This document shows positions 21,031-28,303 of a DNA stretch of 64,000 bases, piece by piece. A program made the translations under genes and the position numbers. Source of the stretch: Poriferisodalis sp965203655 (GTDB taxonomy: Bacteria; Actinomycetota; Acidimicrobiia; Acidimicrobiales; Poriferisodalaceae); the NCBI RefSeq assembly GCF_965203655.1, contig NZ_CBDBDD010000009.1, forward strand, positions 62,001 to 126,000. Reading direction: 5' to 3'. The notes beneath the pieces were generated by a model, which was not told where the DNA came from, did no database searches, and saw only the letters and a list, made by a program, of their open reading frames with translations. Position 1 is the stretch's first letter. Each line of letters begins with the position of its first letter.

Positions 21031-21046
21031 GCATACAAACGTATGC
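21031..21046. promoter_or_regulatory. Palindromic operator-like site
   Basis: GCATAC-aaac-GTATGC, a perfect 6-bp inverted repeat, lies 8 bases before the DUF222-HNH start within the A/T-rich gap (21024-21149) shared with the divergent DUF433 gene. Position and symmetry suit a repressor operator; a small hairpin masking the start codon is the other reading. Confidence 0.45.
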
Positions 21047-21149
21047 AACCAAACACAACCAAAAGCATAGAGATATTTGGACATTCTTCATGTAGCGTGA
21101 CAGCCCACTGGGCGATCTCCGCTCGGGACCGGCACACCCGAGGTGGATC

Positions 21150-21440
21150 ATGGCGGCCAACCAAGGGCTTCTACGCCGCATCACTGCCCGGCCTGACGTA
21201 CTTGGCGGGAAGCCCATCGTCCGCGACCTGCGCATTTCCGTAGAACTTCTGCTGGGCCTCCTCGCACAAGGGGTCGCTCCCGAGGAGATCCTTGACGATT
21301 ACCCAGGGCTCGAGCAGGACGACATGTGCACCTGCGCCGCCTATGCGCACGCGGTGACCGCTCGTCGTCTGTTGGCGACGGACCGTCGCCGAATCGTGCA
21401 GCTGCGGGCCAATACGATGTTGGCCGCGCTACACGGATGA
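21150..21440 (+). CDS. DUF433 antitoxin-like protein
   Basis: A 96-residue protein that matches the DUF433 pattern closely: ITARPDVLGGKPIVRDLRISVELLLGLLAQG (about 11-41), then EEILDDYPGLEQDDMCTCAAYA. DUF433 proteins are usually small helix-turn-helix antitoxins paired with a PIN-like DUF5615 toxin. No toxin reading frame follows; the next 350 bases hold only a tRNA-like sequence. The C-terminal 30 residues (VTARRLLATDRRRIVQLR) are an extra basic helix. It is either an orphan antitoxin or the remnant of a pair. Confidence 0.82.
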   Translation: MAANQGLLRRITARPDVLGGKPIVRDLRISVELLLGLLAQGVAPEEILDDYPGLEQDDMCTCAAYAHAVTARRLLATDRRRIVQLRANTMLAALHG

Positions 21441-21553
21441 AGTGCTGCTTGCAGCGGAACGGCGTGGCGCTTCGCAGACCACCTCGTATAGCGTTGTGGC
21501 CCTAGGGCGAATGACGCAGAGTCCGCCCCGGAGCAAGACCGGGTCGTTCGCAA

Positions 21554-21626
21554 AAATGGGAGACCCAGGTTCGAGTCCTGGTACCTCGCAAGAGGTATAG
21601 CTCAATGGGAAGAGCGTCCATTTTCT
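21554..21626 (+). tRNA. Circularly permuted tRNA-like gene (3' half before 5' half), best read as Arg(TCT)
   Basis: The 3' half comes first: anticodon-stem strand ATGGG (21556-21560), a 4-base variable region, a perfect T-arm CCAGG-TTCGAGT-CCTGG (21565-21581) and acceptor strand TACCTC (21582-21587). After about 3 bases the 5' half follows: acceptor strand GAGGTA (21592-21597), TA, D-arm GCTC-AATGGGAA-GAGC (21600-21615), one base, and anticodon-stem strand TCCAT (21617-21621). Joined in normal order the halves give a 72-nt cloverleaf with 6-7 acceptor pairs (position 1-72 is A-G), all other stems paired (one G-U), and a loop TTTCT-AA with anticodon TCT. The joint would lie in the anticodon loop. 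Either a permuted tRNA gene, known from some algae and archaea, or a rearranged relic. CCA is not encoded. Confidence 0.55.
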
Positions 21627-21794
21627 TCGCGCCTACGAGTCACTCGAGTGGCCAAATCGCGTTGTAGGTCTGCCGCGGTGATCCTCGCTCAAGGGTGCTT
21701 CGTGGGGTCGGGCCAGACGCCTTGGCTGTGCGCCGCTTGAAACAGCAGTGGCTTCGACGCACCCCCCTGACGCTTCTAGATCGGCGCTAGCGCG
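21627..21794. other. Non-coding stretch after the tRNA-like sequence
   Basis: No gene is seen. It contains a perfect 10-bp palindrome CACTCGAGTG (near 21641-21650) enclosed by the inverted pair CCTAC (21632-21636) and GTAGG (21664-21668), so a hairpin is possible just downstream of the tRNA-like 5' half. The stretch before the tRNA-like part (21441-21553) likewise holds only a short CCCGG/CCGGG hairpin. Confidence 0.4.
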
Positions 21795-22034
21795 CTACAG
21801 GCGCCGCTCGCGGCGGTACTTCAAACGTGCCTTCAACCCAACCCAGCCGAGCGCAGCGAACGGCGCAGCCGCAATGAAGCTCACGTAGTAGTCGAGGCCG
21901 ACGAGCCACCGGAACATGAACGCTGCAATCAGGAACGGGATCGTCACCATGAACGCCTGCGCCTGGCGTTCCTTGGCGTACTTGGAGGTGAAGTCAGGCC
22001 GCCACCACGACGGCATATCCGGTTCGGATGGCAC
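21795..22034 (-). CDS. Small two-helix membrane protein, hypothetical
   Basis: A 79-residue protein with two hydrophobic segments (about 28-45, FMVTIPFLIAAFMFRWLVG, and 48-67, YYVSFIAAAPFAALGWVGL) and a strongly basic tail KARLKYRRERRL, which by the positive-inside rule places the C-terminus in the cytoplasm. GTG 22034 is the first start; an ATG six codons further in is possible. No family recognised. It stands alone between the tRNA-like sequence and the IS256 element. Moderately supported as a real gene. Confidence 0.5.
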   Translation of the reverse strand: MPSEPDMPSWWRPDFTSKYAKERQAQAFMVTIPFLIAAFMFRWLVGLDYYVSFIAAAPFAALGWVGLKARLKYRRERRL

Positions 22035-22110
22035 GCTCAGCCGCCAGCTACTGTCGCACCGGCTTGGGCTTGTTGGCAGCCATATTCATGCACCGCACGG
22101 TATCGGGCCT

Positions 22111-23503
22111 GTCAGGAATTTTGTGTATCGGGCGTGATCTGAGGGTCCGCAGCCGGGGGCTGTGGGCTGGAGAGGATCATGTCTGTGACTGATCATGACA
22201 TGCCGGCTGTGCCGGCGAGCGAGGCTGCCGGCGAGGCGGCGATGGCCGACTGGGCCGAGCAGCTGGTGGCCCAGGCCCGCGCTGAGGGCGTGGAGCTGAC
22301 CGGTGACGGTGGCCTGTTGACCGGGCTGGTGCGCCAGGTGCTCCAGACCGGTCTCGAGGTCGAGATGACCGAGCATCTGGGCTATGAGCGTCACGCTCCT
22401 GAGGGCCGCGGCACCCCGAACTCGCGCAACGGGTCGACGCCCAAGCGGGTGACGACCGAGATCGGCGAGGTCGACCTGGCGGTGCCGCGTGACCGGGCGG
22501 GCACCTTCGAGCCGACCACGGTGCCCAAGCACCGGCGCCGTCTCGACGGGCTGTCGGGCAACGTGATCAGCCTCTATGCGAAGGGGCTCACCACCGGGGA
22601 GATCCAGGACCATCTAGCAGAGATCTACGACACCTCGGTGAGCCGGGAGACGATCTCGAAGATCACCGAGGGGATCGTCGCCGACATGGCGGTGTGGCAG
22701 AACCGGCCCCTTGAGCCGGTCTACGCCGTGCTGCTGATCGACGCGATCGTCATCAAGGTCCGCGACTCCCAGGTCGCCAACCGGCCCGTCTATGTCGCCA
22801 TCGGCGTCGATCTCGCCGGCGAGCGCGACGTGCTGGGCCTGTGGCTGGGCCCCGCAGGCGGCGAGGGCGCCAAGCAGTGGGCAGCGATGCTGACCGAGCT
22901 GAGAAACCGAGGCCTCGCTGACGCGTTGATCGTGTGCTGCGACGGGCTGCGGGGCCTGCCCGAGTCGATCCGGGCGACCTGGCCCCAGGCCACGGTGCAG
23001 ACCTGCGTGGTGCACATGGTCCGCAACAGCCTCCGCTACGCCTCCAAACGGCACTGGGGGCCGATCACCAAGGCAATGCGGGAGATCTACACGTCGCCCA
23101 CCGTCGAGGCCGCCGAGGCACGCTTCGAGAGCTTCGCCGAGGACTGGGAGCACACCTACCCCGCCATGATCGGCTCCTGGCGGCAGGCCTGGGACGAATT
23201 CGTGCCGTTCCTGGAGTTCCCCGCTGAGCTGCGCAGAGTCGTCTACACCACCAACGCCATCGAGAGCCTCAACGCCAGATTCCGACGGGCCGTGCGCCAT
23301 CGAGGCCACTTCCCCAACGAGCAGGCCGCGATGAAGGTCCTCTACCTTGTCGCCAACGCCAGACGCAAAAGCCGCAGCAACCTGACCGGAAAGACCAACG
23401 GCTGGAAGACCATCCTGAACACCCTGACCGTCCACTACGGCGACCGGATCGCCGACCACATCCGATGAACACCATCACGGCCGGTTACACAAAAAATCCG
23501 AGT
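22111..23503 (+). mobile_element. IS256-family insertion sequence
   Basis: A complete-looking element of about 1.4 kb. Imperfect terminal inverted repeats of roughly 27 bp flank the transposase: the left end (about 22113-22138) contains TTTTGTGTATCGGGCGTGAT, and the right end (about 23474-23500) read in reverse contains TTTTGTGTAACCGGCCGTGAT. The outer boundaries are approximate, and a target duplication could not be settled because the IS110 element abuts the right end. Confidence 0.8.
22179..23468 (+). CDS. IS256-family transposase
   Basis: A 429-residue mutator-type DDE transposase. The catalytic region shows LLIDAIVIKV (first Asp), VCCDGLRGLPESI (second Asp) with the Cys/His pair CVVHMVRNS near 280, and TTNAIESLNARFRR near 355 (Glu). 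The N-terminus has the usual LLTGLVRQVLQTGLEVEMTEHLGYERH. It is full length with no frameshift, so the element may be active. ATG 22179 lies 40 bases inside the left inverted repeat. Confidence 0.95.
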   Translation: MSVTDHDMPAVPASEAAGEAAMADWAEQLVAQARAEGVELTGDGGLLTGLVRQVLQTGLEVEMTEHLGYERHAPEGRGTPNSRNGSTPKRVTTEIGEVDLAVPRDRAGTFEPTTVPKHRRRLDGLSGNVISLYAKGLTTGEIQDHLAEIYDTSVSRETISKITEGIVADMAVWQNRPLEPVYAVLLIDAIVIKVRDSQVANRPVYVAIGVDLAGERDVLGLWLGPAGGEGAKQWAAMLTELRNRGLADALIVCCDGLRGLPESIRATWPQATVQTCVVHMVRNSLRYASKRHWGPITKAMREIYTSPTVEAAEARFESFAEDWEHTYPAMIGSWRQAWDEFVPFLEFPAELRRVVYTTNAIESLNARFRRAVRHRGHFPNEQAAMKVLYLVANARRKSRSNLTGKTNGWKTILNTLTVHYGDRIADHIR

Positions 23504-23609
23504 GTCACTGTTGGGTCTGCCGGGGCTTTCTGCCAGGGGGTTACGGTCCGGCCTCGTGCTCGGCGGTGACTCCACAAAATTCTGGCCTGGTGCCTGTTGA
23601 TTGACCTGT

Positions 23610-23710
23610 CGCGTCGAGCGTGGGGCCGGCAGGAGCGCTCCTGTCTTGAAGGGAGCCTGACTGTCTCGACTCGGTTGTGACGAAGCGCCCCTGCCGTCCC
23701 GGACCCACCG
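23610..23710 (+). ncRNA. Candidate IS110 bridge RNA (donor-binding stem-loop)
   Basis: In the left non-coding end of the IS110 element, GGCAGGAGCGC (23628-23638) pairs with GCGCCCCTGCC (23685-23695) in an 11-position stem with one mismatch. The 46-base internal loop contains the segment that resembles the right end of the element. A stem enclosing a loop that matches element-end DNA is what the donor-binding loop of a bridge RNA should look like. The full RNA would also need a target-binding loop, probably further 5' (23530-23620), which I could not resolve. Confidence 0.5.
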
Positions 23711-23737
23711 GAACATCACTTCCAGCAGGAGCACAGC

Positions 23738-24823
23738 ATGACATCTGCGGTCGGGGGGATCGACCCCCACCAGGACACCTTCACTTTGGGGATCGTCGAC
23801 GCCAACGGCGTCGAGATCGGCCACGAGACCTACGCGAACACCGCTGCGGGCTACGCCGCTGCGATCGATCTGCTCGACGTGCACGGCGTCGAGCAGGTCG
23901 GCGTGGAGGGCTCGGCGAAATGGGGAGCCCATGTCGCGATCGCTCTCGCCGCGGCGGGGTTCGACGCCCGCGAGGTGCCCGCGTCCCGCTCGGCCGCGCA
24001 GCGCCGATCTCGGCGGCTGGGCAAGACCGACGCCGTCGACGCGGTCGCCTCGGCGCGGGCGCTGCTGGCCGAGCCGACGCTGGGCCCCGTCCAAGCGCTG
24101 GAGGTCTATGACCCCCTCGTCGCTCAGATCGAGGCCGTGCTCGAGCACCGCAGAACCCTTGTGGCTGCTCGCACATTGATGCTGCACCACATCGCGGACC
24201 AGATCTCCAAGCTCCCCACCGAGATACGTGACCAGCTCACCACAGTCGGCAAGATCGAGAGCCGGCTGCGCCGCCTCGAACACCTCGACCCCGCCGCCTG
24301 CCCGACCCCCGCCGGCAGCTACCGCTTGGCCCAGCTTCAAGCGTTCATCGAACAAGACCGCGAAGCGCGCCGCGAGATCCGCCGCCTGGAGCGTCTCATC
24401 GACGAGCTGCTCGACCGCCACGGCACCACCCTGCGCGACGAGCCCGGCATCGGCCCCATCGCCGCAGCCACCCTGCTGTGCGAGGTCGGCGACCCCACCC
24501 GGTTCGACCGCGAGTCCAAATTCGCCCGCTGGTGCGGTACCGGCGCCGTCGCCTTGTCCTCAGGCGAAGGCGGCGGCCAGCCCGTCAAGCACCGGCTCGA
24601 CTTCAGAGGCAACCGGCGCATCAACTCCGTGCTGCACATCGCGTCGGTCACCCAGGCCCGCAGCCAGCCCGATGCCGCCGCCTACCTCACCCGAAAAACC
24701 GGCGAGGGCAAGACCCGACGCGAAGCACGACGAGCCCACAAACGCCACCTCGCCAACCGCGTCATCCGCAGAATGTGGCGAGACGAAAAACACCGGCAAC
24801 AGGCCCGACTTCACGTCGCCTAA
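23738..24823 (+). CDS. IS110-family transposase (DEDD recombinase)
   Basis: A 361-residue protein with the IS110 two-part build. The N-terminal RuvC-like DEDD domain has VGGIDPHQDTFTLGIVD (5-21), VGVEGSAKWG (52-61) and GKTDAVDAVASA (about 96-107), covering the acidic catalytic residues. The C-terminal Tnp_20 domain has the helix-hairpin-helix segment DEPGIGPIAAATLLCEVGD near 234-252 and the conserved FARWCGTGAVALSSGEGG region that contains the catalytic Ser of these recombinases. Full length without disruption. ATG 23738 follows an AGCAGGAGCA sequence, a reasonable ribosome binding site. Confidence 0.95.
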   Translation: MTSAVGGIDPHQDTFTLGIVDANGVEIGHETYANTAAGYAAAIDLLDVHGVEQVGVEGSAKWGAHVAIALAAAGFDAREVPASRSAAQRRSRRLGKTDAVDAVASARALLAEPTLGPVQALEVYDPLVAQIEAVLEHRRTLVAARTLMLHHIADQISKLPTEIRDQLTTVGKIESRLRRLEHLDPAACPTPAGSYRLAQLQAFIEQDREARREIRRLERLIDELLDRHGTTLRDEPGIGPIAAATLLCEVGDPTRFDRESKFARWCGTGAVALSSGEGGGQPVKHRLDFRGNRRINSVLHIASVTQARSQPDAAAYLTRKTGEGKTRREARRAHKRHLANRVIRRMWRDEKHRQQARLHVA

Positions 24824-24873
24824 CCACCACACTTGACAAGGGAGCGTCTGACAGTCCCGGGCAGACTTGAGGG

Positions 24874-25560
24874 GTGGGGCGGGCTTGGGCTCTTGTTTTG
24901 GCTGCTGGGGCGGGGACGCGGTACGGGGCTGTGGCTGGTGGCCACACCAAGGTGATGGCGAACATCGCGGGGCGGCCGATGGTTGCGTGGGGTGTCAAGG
25001 CGGCTCGGGCGGCGTGCGATGGGGTGACGCTCGTAGTCGCACCGTCCATGGTTGACAGGTTCGGCGCGGGCGTGGACGCGGTCGTGGCTGGTGAGGGGAC
25101 TCGGTCGGGGTCTGTTCGGGCTGGGCTGGAGATGGTTCCTGATGATGTGGATGTTGTGGTTTGTCATGACGCTGCTCGGCCGGGGGCCTCTGCGGAGCTG
25201 TTTGCGGCGGTGATCGGTGCTGTTCGGGGTGGGGCTGATGCTGCTGTGCCGGCGCTTGCTGTGAGCGACACGTTGAAGCGGGTGCCGGAGTGGAGCGATT
25301 CGGGGGGAATCGTTGCGGGCACGGTGGATCGTTCGGGACTGTTTGGGGTGCAGACTCCTCAGGCGTTTCGGCGGGAGGCGCTGGTGGCGGCTCATGTTGG
25401 GGAGCCCGAGGCCACCGACGACGCTGCGCTGGTGGAGGCTGCTGGCGGCACGGTCGTGGCGGTGCCGGGCGAGGCGGCGGCGCACAAGGTCACCACGCCA
25501 GCCGATCTCGTCGTTGTGGAGGCCTTGCTGCGTGGCCGCGGCGCGGGCGGAGGGCTCTAG
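24874..25560 (+). CDS. ispD: 2-C-methyl-D-erythritol 4-phosphate cytidylyltransferase
   Basis: Third step of the MEP isoprenoid pathway (MEP + CTP to CDP-ME). The 228-residue protein has the nucleotidyltransferase signature LVLAAGAGTRYG (7-18) with a downstream Lys (HTKVMANIAGRPM), VVCHDAARPG near 90, and VQTPQAFRREAL near 160. GTG 24874 is the only sensible start, 50 bases after the IS110 transposase stop and just beyond the element. The insertion has presumably replaced whatever preceded ispD; in many actinobacteria that is carD. ispF follows 47 bases after the stop. Confidence 0.95.
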   Translation: MGRAWALVLAAGAGTRYGAVAGGHTKVMANIAGRPMVAWGVKAARAACDGVTLVVAPSMVDRFGAGVDAVVAGEGTRSGSVRAGLEMVPDDVDVVVCHDAARPGASAELFAAVIGAVRGGADAAVPALAVSDTLKRVPEWSDSGGIVAGTVDRSGLFGVQTPQAFRREALVAAHVGEPEATDDAALVEAAGGTVVAVPGEAAAHKVTTPADLVVVEALLRGRGAGGGL

Positions 25561-25607
25561 CGTCAAGCGGTGTGACAAGGGCTGACGGGGGCGAGCGCGG
25601 TCCGGCG

Positions 25608-26147
25608 ATGCGGGTGGGACATGGCTATGACGCGCATCCGTTTGCTGGTGGCGATCCTTCGGGGCGGACTCTGGTGCTGGGCGGGGTCCGGTTTCCGGGT
25701 GAACGGCCGCTGGTCGGGCACAGCGATGCTGATGTTGTTGCTCATGCGGTGATCGATGCGATGTTGAGTGCGGCTGGGCTCGGCGACATCGGCACGCAGT
25801 TTCCTGACAGCGATGAGCGCTGGCGTGATGCCGACAGCATCGAGATGCTGCGGCAGGTCTCGGCGCTGCTCGCTGAGAACGGCTGGTTGCTGGCGAATGC
25901 CGATTGCACGGTCATCTGCGATCGGCCGATGATCGCCCCGCATCGCGACCAGATGCAGCACCGGCTCAGCAGCGCAGCCGGCGGACCGGTCACAGTGTGC
26001 GGCAAGCGCACCGAGGGACTTGGCAATGCCAACGGGATCGTGGCCCACGCTGTGGCGCTCCTGACCGCCAGGGGCGGGCAGCAATCAGCACAGTTGGCCA
26101 GCGGCGAGCAGCCGTCAGTGCTGGATGAGGGTGGCAGCGAGCGGTGA
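25608..26147 (+). CDS. ispF: 2-C-methyl-D-erythritol 2,4-cyclodiphosphate synthase
   Basis: Forms MEcPP in the MEP pathway. The 179-residue protein shows GHGYDAHPF (4-12) with metal ligands Asp and His, LGGVRFPGERPLVGHSDADVVAHAVIDAMLSAAGLGDIG, DSIEMLRQV, ADCTVICDRPMIAPH, and KRTEGLGNANGI. ATG 25608 gives the standard start MRVGHGYD; GTG 25572 would add 12 residues. The C-terminal 20 residues after VALLTARGG go beyond the usual end of the enzyme. Its stop overlaps the rlmB start (GTGA). Confidence 0.95.
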   Translation: MRVGHGYDAHPFAGGDPSGRTLVLGGVRFPGERPLVGHSDADVVAHAVIDAMLSAAGLGDIGTQFPDSDERWRDADSIEMLRQVSALLAENGWLLANADCTVICDRPMIAPHRDQMQHRLSSAAGGPVTVCGKRTEGLGNANGIVAHAVALLTARGGQQSAQLASGEQPSVLDEGGSER

Positions 26148-27100
26148 GTGCGGAACGCGGCAGGCGGCGGGATGCGTCCGCTCAGCGCGGTGGCGCTACC
26201 TCGCGGCGTGGTGAGCGGGGCGGCGGGCCATCTGGTCGCGGCAGAGGAGCACCGCAGCGGGGTGGCGGTTCAGCGAACCGGGCGGGCTCCAGGCAGGGTG
26301 GTGCCAATCAGGCGCAGGCTGGTCGGTCCCAGGGACGGCCGAAGGGTCTTGGCGGCGATCACGTTGAGGGCCGGCAGGCCGTGCGCGAGCTGCTGCGGGC
26401 CGGCAAGCGCAAGGTGCACGAGGTGCTGATCTCGGAGGACGCGCACTCGGCCGCCACGCTGGCCGAGATTGTCGACCTCGCCGGCGATCGCCGCGTGCCG
26501 CTGCGCGAAGTCACCCGCCGCAAGCTGGACGAGACAGCGCTTACTGCCGCGCCGCAGGGCGTGATTGCCAAGGCCGCTGCTGTTCAGCCGGTGCCGCTGG
26601 AAGAATTGGCGAAGCCTGCAGGCGACAGGCTGCCGCTCGTGGTCGCGACCGACGGCGTCACCGACCCCGGCAATCTCGGTGCCATCCTGCGCACCGCCGA
26701 GGTAGCTGGTGCGACCGGGGTGGTGCTCACCAGCCACCGTTCGGCGAACCTCACGCCGGCCGCGGTGAAGGCCGCCGCGGGCGCCGTCGAGTACCTGCCC
26801 ATCGCCCTCGTCGGCGGTTTGCCCGCTGCGCTGGCAAAGCTGCGCGATGGCGGGCTGTGGGCCATCGGTCTCGACGGCTACGCGCCGGACGGGCTCGAAT
26901 CGCTGCGGGTCGGCGACGAGCCGCTGGTGCTGGTGCTCGGCGCCGAGGGCCGGGGACTGTCGGCGCTGGTGGAGCGCCGGTGCGACCAAGTGGTGTCGAT
27001 CCCGGTGCTGGGCCGCATCGAATCGCTCAACGTGGCAGCCGCTGCCGCCGTGGCCCTGTTCGACATCGCTCGCGCCCGGGACTCAGCCTCTGCGCCCTGA
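26144..27100 (+). CDS. rlmB: 23S rRNA 2'-O-methyltransferase, TrmH/SpoU family (RlmB-like)
   Basis: SPOUT methyltransferase expected to methylate the ribose of a 23S rRNA guanosine. After a low-complexity basic N-terminus (residues 1-65, rich in Arg, Gly and Gln) comes the L30e-like substrate domain (GGDHVEGRQAVRELLRAGKRKVHEVLI) and the SpoU domain with VATDGVTDPGNLGAILRTAE, LVLGAEGRGLS and PVLGRIESLNVAAAAAVALF, the three knot motifs. The start GTG 26144 overlaps the ispF stop. The usual actinobacterial neighbour cysS is absent between ispF and rlmB. Confidence 0.93.
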   Translation: MSAERGRRRDASAQRGGATSRRGERGGGPSGRGRGAPQRGGGSANRAGSRQGGANQAQAGRSQGRPKGLGGDHVEGRQAVRELLRAGKRKVHEVLISEDAHSAATLAEIVDLAGDRRVPLREVTRRKLDETALTAAPQGVIAKAAAVQPVPLEELAKPAGDRLPLVVATDGVTDPGNLGAILRTAEVAGATGVVLTSHRSANLTPAAVKAAAGAVEYLPIALVGGLPAALAKLRDGGLWAIGLDGYAPDGLESLRVGDEPLVLVLGAEGRGLSALVERRCDQVVSIPVLGRIESLNVAAAAAVALFDIARARDSASAP

Positions 27101-27133
27101 AATCCGGGGTGTCGCCCATACGCTGGGGCCGGT

Positions 27134-27206
27134 GCCCGAGTAGCTCAACGGCCAGAGCACCGCTCTTGTAAAGCGGGGGTTGTGGGTTCGATTCCCACCT
27201 CGGGCT
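27134..27206 (+). tRNA. tRNA-Thr(TGT)
   Basis: A full cloverleaf: acceptor GCCCGAG (27134-27140) with CTCGGGC (27199-27205), D-stem GCTC/GAGC, anticodon stem CCGCT/AGCGG with loop CTTGTAA (27165-27171), so anticodon TGT reading ACA, and T-arm GTGGG-TTCGATT-CCCAC (27182-27198). All stems pair perfectly. Discriminator T; CCA is not encoded. The last base is shared with the stop codon of the gene on the opposite strand. Confidence 0.97.
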
Positions 27207-28303
27207 CACGACAGGGTGATCACCAGGTTGCCGAAGTGCTCCTTGCGCACGAAGGCCTCCTGCGCCTCGCGAATGCGCTCGAGGGGGAACGTGCCGCCGA
27301 GCACCGGGCGGATCTCGCCGCGCTCGATGTAGCCGACGAGGCCTGCGAACAGGCCGGGCCCGTAGATCGTGGCGCCGTGCAGCTCCAGGTCGTTGAGGTA
27401 CACCGTCCGCAGATCGACTTCCACCATTGGTCCGGCGATGGCGCCCGAAGTGACATAGCGCCCGCGGCCTGCCAACGCATCGAGCCACAGCCCGACCGCT
27501 TCGCCGCCGACCACATCGGCGATTGCGTCGAACGGGCCGCCGTTGGCTTCGACCGCCGCAGCGACATCGTGCTCGGGACCCTGTCGCGGCACCACCGCAT
27601 CGGCCCCGAGTTCGAGCACCTGCGTTGCCTTGGAAGCGCCGGATATCGCCACCACTCGTGCGCCCCGGCGGCGGGCGAGCTGCACCAGTGCCGAGCCCAC
27701 GCCACCGCTCGCGCCCGGTACCGCGATGCTCTCGCCGCTGGTGAGCCCGATGCGCTGGAGCATGTGCTCAGCCGTCGAGGAGGCGCAGGCGAACGTTGCC
27801 AGCTCGGCATCAGACAGATCGGAGTCGACCGGATAGGCGTTGACGGCAGGCACCGCGACGTACTCCGCGAAGCCGCCGTCGACCTCGCTGCCGAGATAGC
27901 GCGCTTTGCTGCGGTCGCTCGGGTCGGCGGGATCCTTCAGCCAAGGCTCCACCATGACCCGCTGGCCGATCAGGCCCGCATCGGCACGTTCCCCCGCAGC
28001 GGTCACCCGCCCGACGACATCGGCACCCTGGATGCGGGGAAACTCCACACCCCGGCCGCCCCAGGTGGAATCTGCTGCATCCGCGTCGGCGTATCCCTCG
28101 CCCGACGTCGCCGCCGTCACCGACTTGCTGTACCAGGCCACCCGGGTGTTGATGTCGGTGTTGTTGATGCCGCACGCCGCCATCTCGATGAGCACCTCGT
28201 CGGGCCCCGGCACCGGCACCGGCACGTCGTCGCGCACCTGCAGCATCTCCGGCCCGCCATGACCCACCAGCAGCGCCGCCCGCATGGTCTCCCGGGAGCT
28301 CAT
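27206..28303 (-). CDS. MDR-family alcohol/quinone dehydrogenase
   Basis: A 365-residue medium-chain dehydrogenase/reductase: GroES-like N-terminal domain (VLIEMAACGINNTDIN, then IQGADVVGRV) and Rossmann domain with GASGGVGSALVQLA near 180. The catalytic zinc pair GHE of classic alcohol dehydrogenases reads GAD here, so it may be a zinc-free quinone-reductase-type member. Its start (ATG 28303) overlaps the stop of the dimethylglycine-oxidase-like gene, so they form one operon. It might handle the aldehyde or electrons from demethylation, but the substrate is unknown. The stop codon touches the last base of tRNA-Thr. Confidence 0.88.
   Translation of the reverse strand: MSSRETMRAALLVGHGGPEMLQVRDDVPVPVPGPDEVLIEMAACGINNTDINTRVAWYSKSVTAATSGEGYADADAADSTWGGRGVEFPRIQGADVVGRVTAAGERADAGLIGQRVMVEPWLKDPADPSDRSKARYLGSEVDGGFAEYVAVPAVNAYPVDSDLSDAELATFACASSTAEHMLQRIGLTSGESIAVPGASGGVGSALVQLARRRGARVVAISGASKATQVLELGADAVVPRQGPEHDVAAAVEANGGPFDAIADVVGGEAVGLWLDALAGRGRYVTSGAIAGPMVEVDLRTVYLNDLELHGATIYGPGLFAGLVGYIERGEIRPVLGGTFPLERIREAQEAFVRKEHFGNLVITLS

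Larger units (their letters stand above)
23505..24857 (+). mobile_element. IS110-family insertion sequence (boundaries approximate)
   Basis: A DEDD transposase gene with about 230 non-coding bases upstream and a short right end, the layout of IS110-group elements that carry a bridge RNA in the left end. A segment at 23645-23668 (CTTGA-AGGGAGC-CTGACTGTC) closely matches the sequence at the right end (24832-24856, CTTGACA-AGGGAGC-GTCTGACAGTC). IS110 elements lack long terminal inverted repeats, so the ends cannot be fixed by eye. The element sits directly against IS256 on the left and 17 bases before ispD on the right. Confidence 0.7.

Noticed and set aside
21554..21626. Reading the tRNA-like halves as a permuted (two-piece) tmRNA
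   Set aside because: A normal D-arm with a 4-bp stem and GG in the loop, and a standard anticodon stem, are present; there is no long mRNA-like section or tag reading frame between the halves.
23645..24857. Treating the CTTGA-AGGGAGC-like pair as terminal direct repeats marking both ends of the IS110 element
   Set aside because: This would leave only about 90 bases of left end, too short for the family; the left copy lies inside a stem-loop and is better explained as a guide segment of the RNA.
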